A stretch of 64,000 bases of DNA, taken from positions 1,798,001-1,862,000 of the forward strand of contig CP028150.1 in the NCBI GenBank assembly GCA_003028315.1, read 5' to 3'. Under the pieces are notes generated by a model. That model saw only the letters and a program-made list of their open reading frames with translations, was not told where the DNA came from and made no database searches. Within the stretch, counting starts at the first letter, position 1; every line of letters starts with the position of its first letter. Shown piece by piece: positions 8,271 through 16,592 of this stretch. The DNA comes from Neisseria mucosa. GTDB lineage: Bacteria > Pseudomonadota > Gammaproteobacteria > Burkholderiales > Neisseriaceae. The position numbers and the translations under genes are program-made.

Positions 8271-9947
8271 TCAGAACAAGCCGTGGATCACGCCGTCTGC
8301 GTCCACGTCGATTTTCTCGGCGGCGGGGACTTTGGGCAGGCCGGGCATTTTCATCATGTTGCCGCACAGGGCAACGATGAAGCCTGCGCCGGCGGAAACG
8401 GTGATGCCGCGCACGGTGATGCGGAAACCTTCGGGGCAGCCTAAGAGTTTGGCGTTGTCGCTGAGGGAATATTGGGTTTTCGCCATGCAGACGGGCATTT
8501 TGTCCAAGCCCAGTTTTTCCAGCGAGGCGATTTCGGCGGATGCTTCTGCGCTGAAATCGACGTCTTCCGCGCCGTACACTTTTTGGGCGATGGCGCGGAT
8601 TTTGTCTTTGATGCTCAACTCGACATCGTAGGCGAAGCGGAATTCATTGGGTTGGTTGTCGATGGCGTTGACGACTTTGCGCGCCAAATCCGCGCCGCCC
8701 GCGCCGCCTTTGCCCCACACTTCGGTCAGGGAAACTTCGACGCCGTGTTCGGCGCAGGCTTTTTCAATCATGGCCAATTCGGCATCGGAGTCGGACACGA
8801 AGCGGTTGATGGCGACGACGACGGGCAGGCCGAATACGTTTTTCAGGTTGGAAATGTGTTTCAGCAGGTTGGGCAGGCCTTTTGCCAAGGCTTCGAGGTT
8901 TTCTTCGCCGAGGTTGGCGCGTTCTACGCCGCCGTTGTATTTCAAGGCGCGGACGGTGGCGACGACGACGGCTGCGTCGGGTTTCAAACCGGCAAGGCGG
9001 CATTTGATGTCGCAGAATTTTTCCGCACCCAAATCCGCGCCAAAGCCTGCTTCGGTTACGGCGTAATCAGCAAGGTGTTTCGCCAGTCGGGTGGCGGTAA
9101 CGGAGTTGCAGCCGTGGGCGATGTTGGCGAAGGGGCCGCCGTGTACGAAGGCGGGCGTGCCTTCAATAGTTTGCACTAAGTTGGGCTTAATGGCGTCTTT
9201 GAGCAATGCCGCCATCGCGCCGTGGGCTTTCAAATCTTTGGCGTAAACGGGGCCGCCGTCTTTGGCGTAGGCGACGAGGATGTTGCCCAAACGCTCTTTC
9301 AAATCGCTGATGTCTTTGGCGAGGCAGAATACCGCCATGACTTCGGAGGCGACGGTGATGTCGAAGCCGTCGGGACGAATCACGCCGTCAACGGGTTTGC
9401 CCATGCCGTCGATGATGTTGCGCAACTGGCGGTCGTTCATATCGACCACGCGCCGCCACAGCACGCGTTTAGGGTCGATGTTCAACTCGTTGCCTTGGTA
9501 GATGTGGTTGTCGAGCATGGCGGCGAGCAAGTTATTCGCCGCACCGATGGCGTGGAAGTCGCCGGTGAAGTGCAGGTTGATGTCTTCCATCGGCAAAACT
9601 TGGGCATAGCCGCCGCCCGCCGCGCCGCCTTTGACACCGAACACAGGCCCCAAAGAAGGCTCGCGCAGGGCGATAACGGCGTCTTTGCCGATGTGGCGCA
9701 ATGCGTCCGCCAAACCGATGGTCACGGTGGTTTTGCCTTCGCCCGCCGGAGTCGGGTTGATGGCGGTAACCAAAATCAGACGGCCTTGTTTTTGCGGCAG
9801 TTTGAACGCTTCGGCAGGATTGATTTTGGCTTTGTAATGGCCGTAGGGTTCGATATTGTCAACGTTCAAACCCAGCTTGACGGCAATTTCGCCAATCGGA
9901 CGCATGGCGGAAGATTGGGCGATTTCGGCATCGGTTTTGAAGCTCAT
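8271..9947 (-). CDS. fhs: Formate-tetrahydrofolate ligase
   Basis: A 558-residue cytoplasmic enzyme making 10-formyl-tetrahydrofolate from formate, THF and ATP. NPTPAGEGKTT at residues 64-74 is the nucleotide-binding loop of this family; REPSLGPVFGVKGGAAGGGYAQV and MEDINLHFTGDFHAI are diagnostic. The C-terminus (AGAGFIVALCGNMMKMPGLP) is complete, and length equals the family norm. AAAGGA precedes ATG 9947. A possible -10 TATAAT on the minus strand lies at 10043-10048 with only a weak -35. It appears monocistronic. Confidence 0.97.
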   Translation of the reverse strand: MSFKTDAEIAQSSAMRPIGEIAVKLGLNVDNIEPYGHYKAKINPAEAFKLPQKQGRLILVTAINPTPAGEGKTTVTIGLADALRHIGKDAVIALREPSLGPVFGVKGGAAGGGYAQVLPMEDINLHFTGDFHAIGAANNLLAAMLDNHIYQGNELNIDPKRVLWRRVVDMNDRQLRNIIDGMGKPVDGVIRPDGFDITVASEVMAVFCLAKDISDLKERLGNILVAYAKDGGPVYAKDLKAHGAMAALLKDAIKPNLVQTIEGTPAFVHGGPFANIAHGCNSVTATRLAKHLADYAVTEAGFGADLGAEKFCDIKCRLAGLKPDAAVVVATVRALKYNGGVERANLGEENLEALAKGLPNLLKHISNLKNVFGLPVVVAINRFVSDSDAELAMIEKACAEHGVEVSLTEVWGKGGAGGADLARKVVNAIDNQPNEFRFAYDVELSIKDKIRAIAQKVYGAEDVDFSAEASAEIASLEKLGLDKMPVCMAKTQYSLSDNAKLLGCPEGFRITVRGITVSAGAGFIVALCGNMMKMPGLPKVPAAEKIDVDADGVIHGLF

Positions 9948-10131
9948 GATTTTCCTTTACTGAATGGAGAAGAAAAAGAGGAGGGTCGTCTGAAAGCCCA
10001 TCGGAAAGACAAACGCTGATGGATTCAAAAGAATTTTAGGCATATTATAGCGTTATCTGAGAATGAATCGCAGTGAAAAATTCGATAGTTCAATAAAAAT
10101 ACAGTTCATATTGTTGACAATTCATAATCAA

Positions 10132-10144
10132 AGGTCGTCTGAAA
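10132..10144 (+). repeat. DUS overlapping the translation start region of rsmJ
   Basis: AGGTCGTCTGAAA ends one base before the rsmJ start codon at 10146. The only Shine-Dalgarno-like sequence, AAAGG, is the first part of the DUS itself, about 11 bases from the ATG. Confidence 0.7.
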
Positions 10145-10145
10145 A

Positions 10146-10934
10146 ATGTCTGTCCCAAAAGATTTGCACACCCACACCATACCTGCCGTCTATTTCTCTG
10201 ACACCGCTACTGAACACGCCCGCCGTTTGGCGCAGAAATTCGACCTCCCTACCCTGCCCTGCCTGCCTGACAACGGCGAATACCTGCTTGCCGATGCGGA
10301 GGGCGTCAGCTTGTGCCGCGCGGGGGAAAAGGGGCGCGTCCGCGTCGACTTCGGCGGCGGCGCAGCCCAATACCGGCGCACCAAAGGCGGCGGCGAGCTG
10401 ATTGCCAAAGCGGTCAACCACACAACCAAACCGACCGTCTGGGACGGCACCGGCGGACTCGGGCGTGACAGTTTCGTCCTCGCCTCGCTTGGTTTGAGCG
10501 TCCACACTTTCGAGCAGCATCCCGCCGTCGCCTGCCTGCTTGCCGACGGCCTCGAACGCGCGCTGCAAGTGCCTGAAATTCAAGACATCGCCCGCCGCAT
10601 GACTTTCCATTATGGCAACGCCGTCGAATTGATGCGCGAACTCGCCGCCCAATCGCGCCCCGACATCGTGTACCTTGACCCCATGTACCCCGAACGCCAA
10701 AAATCCGCCGCCGTCAAAAAGGAAATGGCGTATTTCCACAGCGTCGTCGGTGCCGCCCAAGAAGAAGCCGAGCTGCTTGCCGCCGCCCGCGCCATCGCCA
10801 AAAAACGTGTCGTCGTCAAACGCCCGCGCCTCGGTGAATTTCTCAACGGCGAAAAACCTGCCTACCAATACACGGGCAAAAGCACCCGCTTCGATGTGTA
10901 TTTGCCCGATCATCCGGTTAAAGACGGGGAATAA
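10146..10934 (+). CDS. rsmJ: 16S rRNA (guanine1516-N2)-methyltransferase
   Basis: A 262-residue SAM-dependent methyltransferase. The SAM-binding motif is VWDGTGGLGRDSFVLASLG, and the catalytic-site stretch is DIVYLDPMYPERQKSAAVKK, which is the RsmJ/YhiQ signature. RsmJ adds a methyl group to N2 of G1516 in 16S rRNA. Near the C-terminus, KKRVVVKRPRLGEFLNGEKP is also typical. The start is placed by the conserved N-terminus; the DUS supplies the only SD-like bases. No operon partner; a DUS hairpin follows directly. Confidence 0.93.
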   Translation: MSVPKDLHTHTIPAVYFSDTATEHARRLAQKFDLPTLPCLPDNGEYLLADAEGVSLCRAGEKGRVRVDFGGGAAQYRRTKGGGELIAKAVNHTTKPTVWDGTGGLGRDSFVLASLGLSVHTFEQHPAVACLLADGLERALQVPEIQDIARRMTFHYGNAVELMRELAAQSRPDIVYLDPMYPERQKSAAVKKEMAYFHSVVGAAQEEAELLAAARAIAKKRVVVKRPRLGEFLNGEKPAYQYTGKSTRFDVYLPDHPVKDGE

Positions 10935-10945
10935 TTCAAAACGCG

Positions 10946-10983
10946 AAAAGGTCGTCTGAAAATCAGTTTTCAGACGACCTTTT
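10946..10983. terminator. DUS-hairpin terminator after rsmJ
   Basis: AAAAGGTCGTCTGAAAA and its complement are separated by a very short loop (tcag) and followed by TTTT on the plus strand. A textbook paired-DUS terminator. Confidence 0.85.
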
Positions 10984-11496
10984 ACCAACGTGACCATAAA
11001 TCTCTGACCGCACAAACTGTAGCCATTCATTTCCGCATAAGCCAAAAGCCAGAAGGCCAGTCAGGTTACAACCCAATCCATCGCTCCTTTCATAAAAAAT
11101 TCTCGCTCTTAAATCCCCATTCATGTCAAAAGGTCGTCTGAAAACGGGCAAAATGGTTTATCGGCATCCCCACCTGAATTTTCAGACGACCTTTTCCCTT
11201 CATAAACCAACAAATTAGAATAAACACTCGTTGAAAAAATACACATTCGGACGAATTTTCCGAATCTGCCCGTTTTGTTCAAAAACCGCCTTTTTTCGAG
11301 ATTTTGCTAGACATTTGTCGGCAAGTTCGGGAAAATAGTCAAATTCATTTACGGGGTTTCTGCTCCTGCGAATGCCCTTTATGCAACCCAATACCGTCCG
11401 GCTTGCGCCGTTGCCGCAGGCCGGTTGTTTTCTGAAATATCCCGCAACAAACACGGCCGCTTCACAACATTTTGGCCGTATCGTAAAGGAACGAAA
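10984..11496. other. Intergenic region upstream of accB
   Basis: 513 bases without a supported gene. A second DUS inverted pair sits at 11128-11195 with a loop of about 37 bases. The rest, GC-poor up to the accB ribosome site AAAGGA (11485-11490), presumably holds the accB promoter, but I could not assign -35/-10 boxes with confidence. Confidence 0.5.
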
Positions 11497-11958
11497 ATGG
11501 ATTTGCGCAAGTTAAAAAAACTGATTGATTTAGTAGAAGAATCAGGTATCGCCGAAATCGAAGTTACCGAAGGCGAGGAAAAAGTCCGCATCACCCGCGC
11601 CACCGCCGCTCCGGCTCCCGTTTATGCCGCGCCCGCCCAAGTAGCGGTGCCTGCCCCTGCACCCGCCGCCGCGCCTGCCGCCGCAGCAGCCCCCGCTCCT
11701 GCAGCCCCAGCCGCCCGCGACCTGTCCAACGCGCAAAAATCGCCTATGGTCGGTACGTTCTACCGCGCGCCCGGCCCGAATGCCGCCGCTTTCGTCGAAG
11801 TTGGTCAGCAAGTCAAAGCCGGCGATACATTGTGTATCATCGAAGCGATGAAGTTGATGAACGAAATCGAAGCCGAAAAATCCGGCACGGTTAAAGAAAT
11901 TCTGGTGGAAAACGGTACGCCTGTGGAATTTGGCGAGCCGCTCTTCATCATCGAATAA
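11497..11958 (+). CDS. accB: Biotin carboxyl carrier protein of acetyl-CoA carboxylase
   Basis: A 153-residue carrier subunit. The N-terminus (MDLRKLKKLIDLVEESGIAEIEV) is the conserved BCCP start. An Ala/Pro-rich flexible linker runs from about residue 42 to 80. The biotinyl domain follows with EAMKLMNEIE, the biotinylated lysine being K119. Biotin on this lysine is carboxylated by AccC and passes CO2 to the AccAD transferase in the first step of fatty acid synthesis. ATG 11497 was chosen over the in-frame 11425 because of AAAGGA at 11485-11490 and the conserved start. It forms an operon-like run with the next two genes. Confidence 0.97.
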   Translation: MDLRKLKKLIDLVEESGIAEIEVTEGEEKVRITRATAAPAPVYAAPAQVAVPAPAPAAAPAAAAAPAPAAPAARDLSNAQKSPMVGTFYRAPGPNAAAFVEVGQQVKAGDTLCIIEAMKLMNEIEAEKSGTVKEILVENGTPVEFGEPLFIIE

Positions 11959-11962
11959 TTCG

Positions 11963-12004
11963 TTTTCAGACGACCTTCCGGATTGCGTGGAGGTCGTCTG
12001 AAAT
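11963..12004. terminator. Tail-to-tail DUS pair between accB and the small membrane gene
   Basis: TTTTCAGACGACCTT (11963-11977) faces AGGTCGTCTGAAA (about 11991-12003), the reverse of the usual hairpin order. It can fold, but has no T run on the plus strand, so read-through to the next genes is expected. Confidence 0.55.
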
Positions 12005-12028
12005 GCTTTCCAACTCAGGATTTCCACC

Positions 12029-12220
12029 ATGCGCCTGCTGTTAGCCATCTTCCTGCCCTTTGCCGTATTCTTCACCATCGGCCGTCCGATTGCGGGCATC
12101 ATCTGCCTGATTCTCCAATTCACCTTAATCGGCTGGATTCCTGCCGCCATGTGGGCGGTGTACGCGTTGAGCCAATACAAGACCGATGAAAAAATCCGCA
12201 ATGCATTGGGCAAAAGGTAA
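12029..12220 (+). CDS. YqaE/Pmp3-family small membrane protein
   Basis: A 63-residue protein of two hydrophobic helices. The first (LLLAIFLPFAVFFTIGRPI) and second (IAGIICLILQFTLIGWIPAAMWAVYAL) match the Pmp3/UPF0057 family pattern, including the P-x-A/I-W turn, followed by a short charged tail (SQYKTDEKIRNALGKR). Relatives in yeast, plants and bacteria are stress-linked membrane proteins thought to affect membrane potential; the exact role in Neisseria is unknown. It lies between accB and accC, with DUS on both sides. Confidence 0.82.
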   Translation: MRLLLAIFLPFAVFFTIGRPIAGIICLILQFTLIGWIPAAMWAVYALSQYKTDEKIRNALGKR

Positions 12221-12255
12221 CAAGCAGGTCGTCTGAAACCACAGGAAAGGTCATC

Positions 12256-13617
12256 ATGCTGAAAAAAGTATTAATCGCCAACCGAGGCGAAATCGCGCTG
12301 CGCGTCCTGCGAGCCTGCCGTGAAATGGGCATCGCCACCGTCGCCGTGCATTCCGAAGCCGACAAAGACAGTCTGCACGTCAAACTTGCCGACGAATCCG
12401 TGTGCATCGGCCCTGCCGCTTCCGCACAAAGCTATCTCAATATCCCCGCCATCATCGCCGCCGCAGAAGTTACCGGCGCGGATGCCATCCACCCGGGCTA
12501 CGGCTTCCTTGCCGAAAACGCCAATTTTGCCGAACAGGTCGAACAGTCCGGCTTCATCTTCATCGGCCCCAAAGCCGAAACCATCCGCCTGATGGGCGAC
12601 AAAGTTTCCGCCAAACACGCGATGATTGAAGCGGGCGTGCCCTGCGTTCCCGGTTCGGACGGCGCGCTGTCCGACGATCCCGCCGAAATCCTCAAAACCG
12701 CCGATAAAGTCGGTTATCCCGTGATTATCAAAGCATCGGGCGGCGGCGGCGGACGCGGTATGCGCGTGGTCGAGAAAAAAGAAGACCTCATCAAGTCCGT
12801 CGAAATGACCAAAGCCGAAGCAGGCGCGGCGTTCGGCAATCCGATGGTCTATATGGAACGCTACCTGCAACGCCCGCGCCACGTCGAAATTCAAGTGCTT
12901 GCCGACGAACACGGCAACGCCATCTACCTTGCCGAGCGCGATTGCTCCATGCAGCGCCGCCACCAAAAAGTCATCGAAGAAGCACCCGCTCCCTTCATCG
13001 ACGAAAAAGCCCGCGAAAAAATCGGCAAAGCCTGTACCGACGCCTGCAAGCGCATCGGCTACCGTGGCGCAGGTACGTTTGAATTCCTGTATGAAAACGG
13101 CGAATTCTTCTTTATCGAAATGAACACCCGCGTCCAAGTCGAACACCCCGTTACCGAGCTGATTACCGGCGTGGACATCGTACAGGAACAAATCCGCATT
13201 GCCGGCGGCCTGCCTTTGCAATACAAGCAAAAAGACATCCACATCGAAGGCCATGCTTTCGAGTGCCGCATCAATGCCGAAGACCCGTACAACTTTATCC
13301 CCAGCCCGGGTCTGATTGAAAGCTGCCACCTGCCCGGCGGCTTCGGCATCCGCGTGGACAGCCACATTTACCAAGGCTACCGCATCCCGCCGTACTACGA
13401 CAGCCTGATCGGTAAAGTCTGCGTCATCGGCAAAACCCGCGAGCAGGCAATGGCAAAAATGCGCGTCGCCCTCGCCGAGCTTGCCGTGACCGGCATCAAA
13501 ACCAATACCCCGCTGCACCGCGATTTGTTCAGCGACCCCGGTTTTGAAAAAGGCGGCGTTAGCATCCACTATTTGGAACACTGGCTGGAAGAACGCAAAG
13601 CCAAACAGGACAAATAA
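12256..13617 (+). CDS. accC: Biotin carboxylase subunit of acetyl-CoA carboxylase
   Basis: A 453-residue ATP-grasp enzyme that carboxylates biotin on AccB using bicarbonate and ATP. The N-domain is KVLIANRGEIALRVLRACRE. The ATP-grasp glycine-rich loop is KASGGGGGRGMRVV, and the active-site strand is FIEMNTRVQVEHPVTE. The C-terminal subdomain (TNTPLHRDLFSDPGFEKGGVSIHYLE) is complete. GGAAAGG precedes the ATG. The accB-accC pairing is the usual one, here interrupted by a small membrane gene and a DUS (12226-12238). Confidence 0.98.
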   Translation: MLKKVLIANRGEIALRVLRACREMGIATVAVHSEADKDSLHVKLADESVCIGPAASAQSYLNIPAIIAAAEVTGADAIHPGYGFLAENANFAEQVEQSGFIFIGPKAETIRLMGDKVSAKHAMIEAGVPCVPGSDGALSDDPAEILKTADKVGYPVIIKASGGGGGRGMRVVEKKEDLIKSVEMTKAEAGAAFGNPMVYMERYLQRPRHVEIQVLADEHGNAIYLAERDCSMQRRHQKVIEEAPAPFIDEKAREKIGKACTDACKRIGYRGAGTFEFLYENGEFFFIEMNTRVQVEHPVTELITGVDIVQEQIRIAGGLPLQYKQKDIHIEGHAFECRINAEDPYNFIPSPGLIESCHLPGGFGIRVDSHIYQGYRIPPYYDSLIGKVCVIGKTREQAMAKMRVALAELAVTGIKTNTPLHRDLFSDPGFEKGGVSIHYLEHWLEERKAKQDK

Positions 13618-13639
13618 ACTCGTCCCGCTTGGATAGTCG

Positions 13640-13682
13640 AAGGTCGTCTGAAAAACCATATGGCTTTCAGACGACCTTTTTT
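13640..13682 (+). terminator. DUS-hairpin terminator after accC
   Basis: AAGGTCGTCTGAAAA and TTTCAGACGACC close a short loop and are followed by TTTTTT, 22 bases after the accC stop. Bases 13683-13912 to the next gene are AT-rich and carry one more DUS near 13885-13897. Confidence 0.85.
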
Positions 13683-13912
13683 CAAAGAGGTTGAAACCTT
13701 AGCATTAGGCATACATCAGCGATTACCAATAGAGCTTAAAATATCATTATCCGCCTGTCTGCTGCCGTTTCCGTACAAGACGCAATCCGTATTCAAATAG
13801 AGAAACCGATTCAAACCGAAGCAGACAGCCCCAAACATACAGCAAATGACCCAAATCACTTAATTTGCCTACCATTTCCTAATTTCAGACGACCCCACTG
13901 AGAAAGCCCACC

Positions 13913-14800
13913 ATGTCCTATCAACAAATTACCATCAATGTCAACGACGCCGTCGCCGAACGTCTCGCCGATGCCCTGATGGAAAACGGCGCACTATCCG
14001 CCGCCATCGAAGACGCCTACGCAGGCACCGAAAACGAACAAGCTATCTTCGGCGAACCCGGTATGCCGACCGAACAAATTTGGCAGCAAAGCAAAGTCAT
14101 CGCCCTGTTCGGCGAAAACGACGATGCCGCAGCCATGATTCAAGCCGCCAGCCAAGCATGCGGGTTGAAAGACTTGGCATACACCAGCGAAATCCTTGCC
14201 GACCAAGACTGGGTGCGCCTGACCCAAGCGCAGTTCGACCCCATCCAAATTTCCGAGCGCCTGTGGATTACCCCCTCTTGGCACGAAGCGCCCAACAGCA
14301 ACGCCGTCAACCTTCAGCTCGACCCCGGCCTTGCCTTCGGTACCGGCAGCCATCCGACCACCCGCCTCTGCCTCAAGTGGCTGGACACACAACTCAAAGG
14401 CGGCGAAAGCGTCCTCGACTACGGCTGCGGCTCCGGCATCCTGACCATCGCCGCCCTCAAGCTCGGCGCAGGTTCTGCCGTCGGCGTCGATATTGACGAG
14501 CAAGCCATCCGCGCCAGCAAGGACAACGCCGGACAAAACCACGTCGATGCACAGTTCTACCTGCCCGACGGTTTACCGCAAGGACAATTCGACATCGTCG
14601 TTGCCAACATCCTCGCCAACCCCCTGCGCATGCTCGGCGAAATGCTCGCCGCCCGCACCAAACAAGGCGGACGCATCGTGTTGTCCGGTCTGCTGGACGA
14701 ACAAGTCGAAGAACTCAGCGGCATTTACCGCCAATGGTTCAACATCGAACCCGCCGAAATCGACGAAGGCTGGGCAAGGCTCAGCGGCGTCAAACGCTGA
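13913..14800 (+). CDS. prmA: Ribosomal protein L11 methyltransferase
   Basis: A 295-residue methyltransferase that trimethylates residues of ribosomal protein L11. The N-terminal substrate-recognition domain (YQQITINVNDAVAERLADALMENGALS) is followed by PGLAFGTGSHPTTRLCLKWL, the PrmA signature. The SAM motif is VLDYGCGSGILTIAALKLGA and the active-site region is FDIVVANILANPL. Length is normal. The ribosome site is weak (GAGAAAG). Monocistronic, closed by a DUS hairpin and convergent with the NERD gene. Confidence 0.95.
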   Translation: MSYQQITINVNDAVAERLADALMENGALSAAIEDAYAGTENEQAIFGEPGMPTEQIWQQSKVIALFGENDDAAAMIQAASQACGLKDLAYTSEILADQDWVRLTQAQFDPIQISERLWITPSWHEAPNSNAVNLQLDPGLAFGTGSHPTTRLCLKWLDTQLKGGESVLDYGCGSGILTIAALKLGAGSAVGVDIDEQAIRASKDNAGQNHVDAQFYLPDGLPQGQFDIVVANILANPLRMLGEMLAARTKQGGRIVLSGLLDEQVEELSGIYRQWFNIEPAEIDEGWARLSGVKR

Positions 14801-14817
14801 TAACGATACGCTCAAAC

Positions 14818-14860
14818 AAAAGGTCGTCTGAAAACCGCTTCAGGTTTCAGACGACCTTTT
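14818..14860 (+). terminator. DUS-hairpin terminator after prmA
   Basis: AAAGGTCGTCTGAAAACC / GGTTTCAGACGACC followed by TTTTATG. It sits 18 bases after the prmA stop. Confidence 0.85.
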
Positions 14861-14913
14861 ATGTTCAACCTATAATTTCAAAAACTGCTGTATTACCTAC
14901 AAATTTTCTGTTC

Positions 14914-15020
14914 TATAGTGGATTAAATTTAAATCAGGACAAGGCGACGAAGCCGCAGACAGTACAGATAGTACGGCAAGGCGAGGCAACGCCGTACTGG
15001 TTTAAAGTTAATCCACTATA
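14914..15020. repeat. Correia element (CREE), 107 bp
   Basis: TATAGTGGATTAAATTTAAA at the left end and TTTAAAGTTAATCCACTATA at the right. Its core is in the opposite orientation to the copies at 5417 and 41982. The right end lies five bases from the stop codon of the NERD gene, so it could form part of that gene's 3' untranslated RNA. Confidence 0.92.
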
Positions 15021-15025
15021 CTTTA

Positions 15026-15649
15026 TTAAGCGTGTGATCGAGAACCATTTTGACCAAACACATTATCAAATTCATTACTCTCTAAAATTTCTTTGATTTC
15101 AGCAACTTTGTCGTCATTTAAAACGACTTCGCTATATTGTGCAATGTATTCATTGAATTCTGTAGATTCAATGACATTATCCGGCATCATAGTTTGGAAT
15201 TGGCAATTTCCCGAAAATACGACAACCGAGTAAAACAAACGCGGGCTTAAATCAAGCTGCCGCACTAAAGCTTGGATATAGCGTTGATTCTGTGCCAATG
15301 GATTAGGGAAAAGCATCTTGGTTCTATGGAATTTCTGCGTCCACATCCCATCTCCGTTATCCCCCCAAATACGGCCTTGGTAATTCGGTGTAGATACGAT
15401 AAAAATACCGAATCGTGAAACGTAAACATAATCAATTTGTTCATGTGTTCCTGAAATACGTATATCAAGATGACGGAAAACATGATATGAATTTTCATCC
15501 AAGTAGCATTGAGCACGCACATTAACAGCAAAACGGCTGATAAACCGTTTTACTGAATCTTGCTTACTGACAAGCGCAGCCAAAATCAGTATCAGGCTAT
15601 ATCCCGCCATACCTGATACACCATCCCCAAATATGAAATCAAAGTTCAT
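15026..15649 (-). CDS. Membrane-anchored NERD-domain (nuclease-related) protein
   Basis: A 207-residue protein: one N-terminal hydrophobic segment (MAGYSLILILAALVS, residues about 14-28), then a NERD-type domain. Recognisable stretches are HVFRHLDIRISGTHEQIDYVYV, FGIFIVSTPNYQGRIWG and NPLAQNQRYIQAL. The usual D-x-V/I-x-V-S-x-x-G-I/V-F-V-V-x-T pattern is present as DYVYVSRFGIFIVSTPNYQG, where many relatives have a Lys nearby. NERD proteins have a fold related to Holliday-resolvase-type nucleases, mostly of unknown function. GC content is lower than in the neighbours. Nuclease activity is not demonstrated. Confidence 0.72.
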   Translation of the reverse strand: MNFDFIFGDGVSGMAGYSLILILAALVSKQDSVKRFISRFAVNVRAQCYLDENSYHVFRHLDIRISGTHEQIDYVYVSRFGIFIVSTPNYQGRIWGDNGDGMWTQKFHRTKMLFPNPLAQNQRYIQALVRQLDLSPRLFYSVVVFSGNCQFQTMMPDNVIESTEFNEYIAQYSEVVLNDDKVAEIKEILESNEFDNVFGQNGSRSHA

Positions 15650-16111
15650 GACAAATTATCCGCAATATGAAATATTTATTTTTTTTCGCAATAGGTTACA
15701 CATTAATTTATGATAATGTATTTTAAAATTATAACCCAATTAGCATTTTTTACAATAAAAATACCGTTTATGCAAAATAAAAACCTCTTATCTATAAATT
15801 TTGTTGTTTTTTGATTCCAAATAAAATAGCAATCCTCCTAAATAGCCAAACTTTATTCATTATTGGAATAGGCAATAGGTGTCCTTAAAAACAAAAAAGT
15901 CGTCTTAAATACATTCAGACGACATTAAAACAACTTTAAAATGCGATAGATCTTACCAAAATATTTGCTTTATCCTATAAAAACCGTATTCAGTAAACAA
16001 CCTTTATTGCCGAATCAGAAAAGTAAAATTATGCGCAATAAAGGAATCATTTAAAACTTTTCTATACCATTCGTTACCTAAGATTCTGCCCTGCTAAAAA
16101 TCATTTATCAT
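15650..16111. other. AT-rich intergenic region between NERD gene and atp operon
   Basis: About 460 bases, strongly AT-rich, with no gene of credible length. A degenerate DUS hairpin (AGTCGTCTTAAAT with ATTCAGACGACAT) lies at about 15897-15925. It probably contains the NERD gene promoter. Confidence 0.55.
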
Positions 16112-16141
16112 AAAAAAGCACGGTAATCAACCGTGCTTTTT
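16112..16141 (-). terminator. Intrinsic terminator of the atp operon
   Basis: On the minus strand AAAAAGCACGG / CCGTGCTTTTTT with a 7-base loop, 15 bases after the atpC stop. One of the few terminators in the window not built from DUS. Confidence 0.9.
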
Positions 16142-16156
16142 GCAAAGCAAATCTGC

Positions 16157-16582
16157 TTATTTGTTTTTGTGCGAACGAAGATAATCCAAGGTCTTGAGTT
16201 GGGCAATCGCTGCGGCCAAGGCTTTGTGTGCTTCAGCCAGCGATTTATCGTCTTTGGCTTGAGAAATACCGGTTTCCGCCGCTTTCTTGGCAGCTTCCGC
16301 GCGCTCCCGATCCATCTCGGAACTGCGTACGGCAACATCCGCCAACACAGTAAGTTGGTTGGGCTGCACTTCCAGCACTCCGCCGGAAACGGCAACAAGC
16401 ACTTCTTCGGCTTCGCCCGGCACGGTCAAACGCAATGCACCGGGACGTACCAAACTCATAATCGGCTCGTGTCGCGGATAAATACCGAGCTCACCTTGAA
16501 CAGTCGGAACCACTACAAAACTGGCTTCGCCTGAATAGATGTTCTGCTCGCTACTTACCACTTCAACTCGCATGATGCTCAT
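16157..16582 (-). CDS. atpC: ATP synthase F1 epsilon subunit
   Basis: A 141-residue subunit of the central stalk. The N-terminal beta-sandwich (VEVVSSEQNIYSGEASFVVVPTVQGELGIYPRHEPIMSLV, quoted in part) and the C-terminal helical hairpin ending in TLDYLRSHK are both present. It transmits rotation and can inhibit ATP hydrolysis. An internal ATG at 16573 is an alternative start. Last gene of the operon, 10 bases after atpD. Confidence 0.96.
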   Translation of the reverse strand: MSIMRVEVVSSEQNIYSGEASFVVVPTVQGELGIYPRHEPIMSLVRPGALRLTVPGEAEEVLVAVSGGVLEVQPNQLTVLADVAVRSSEMDRERAEAAKKAAETGISQAKDDKSLAEAHKALAAAIAQLKTLDYLRSHKNK

Positions 16583-16592
16583 GCCGACCTCC

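Noticed and set aside
12271..13659. A 462-codon minus-strand open frame opposite accC
   Set aside because: Shadow of the biotin carboxylase gene caused by GC-rich third positions; no ribosome site and no protein-like motifs.
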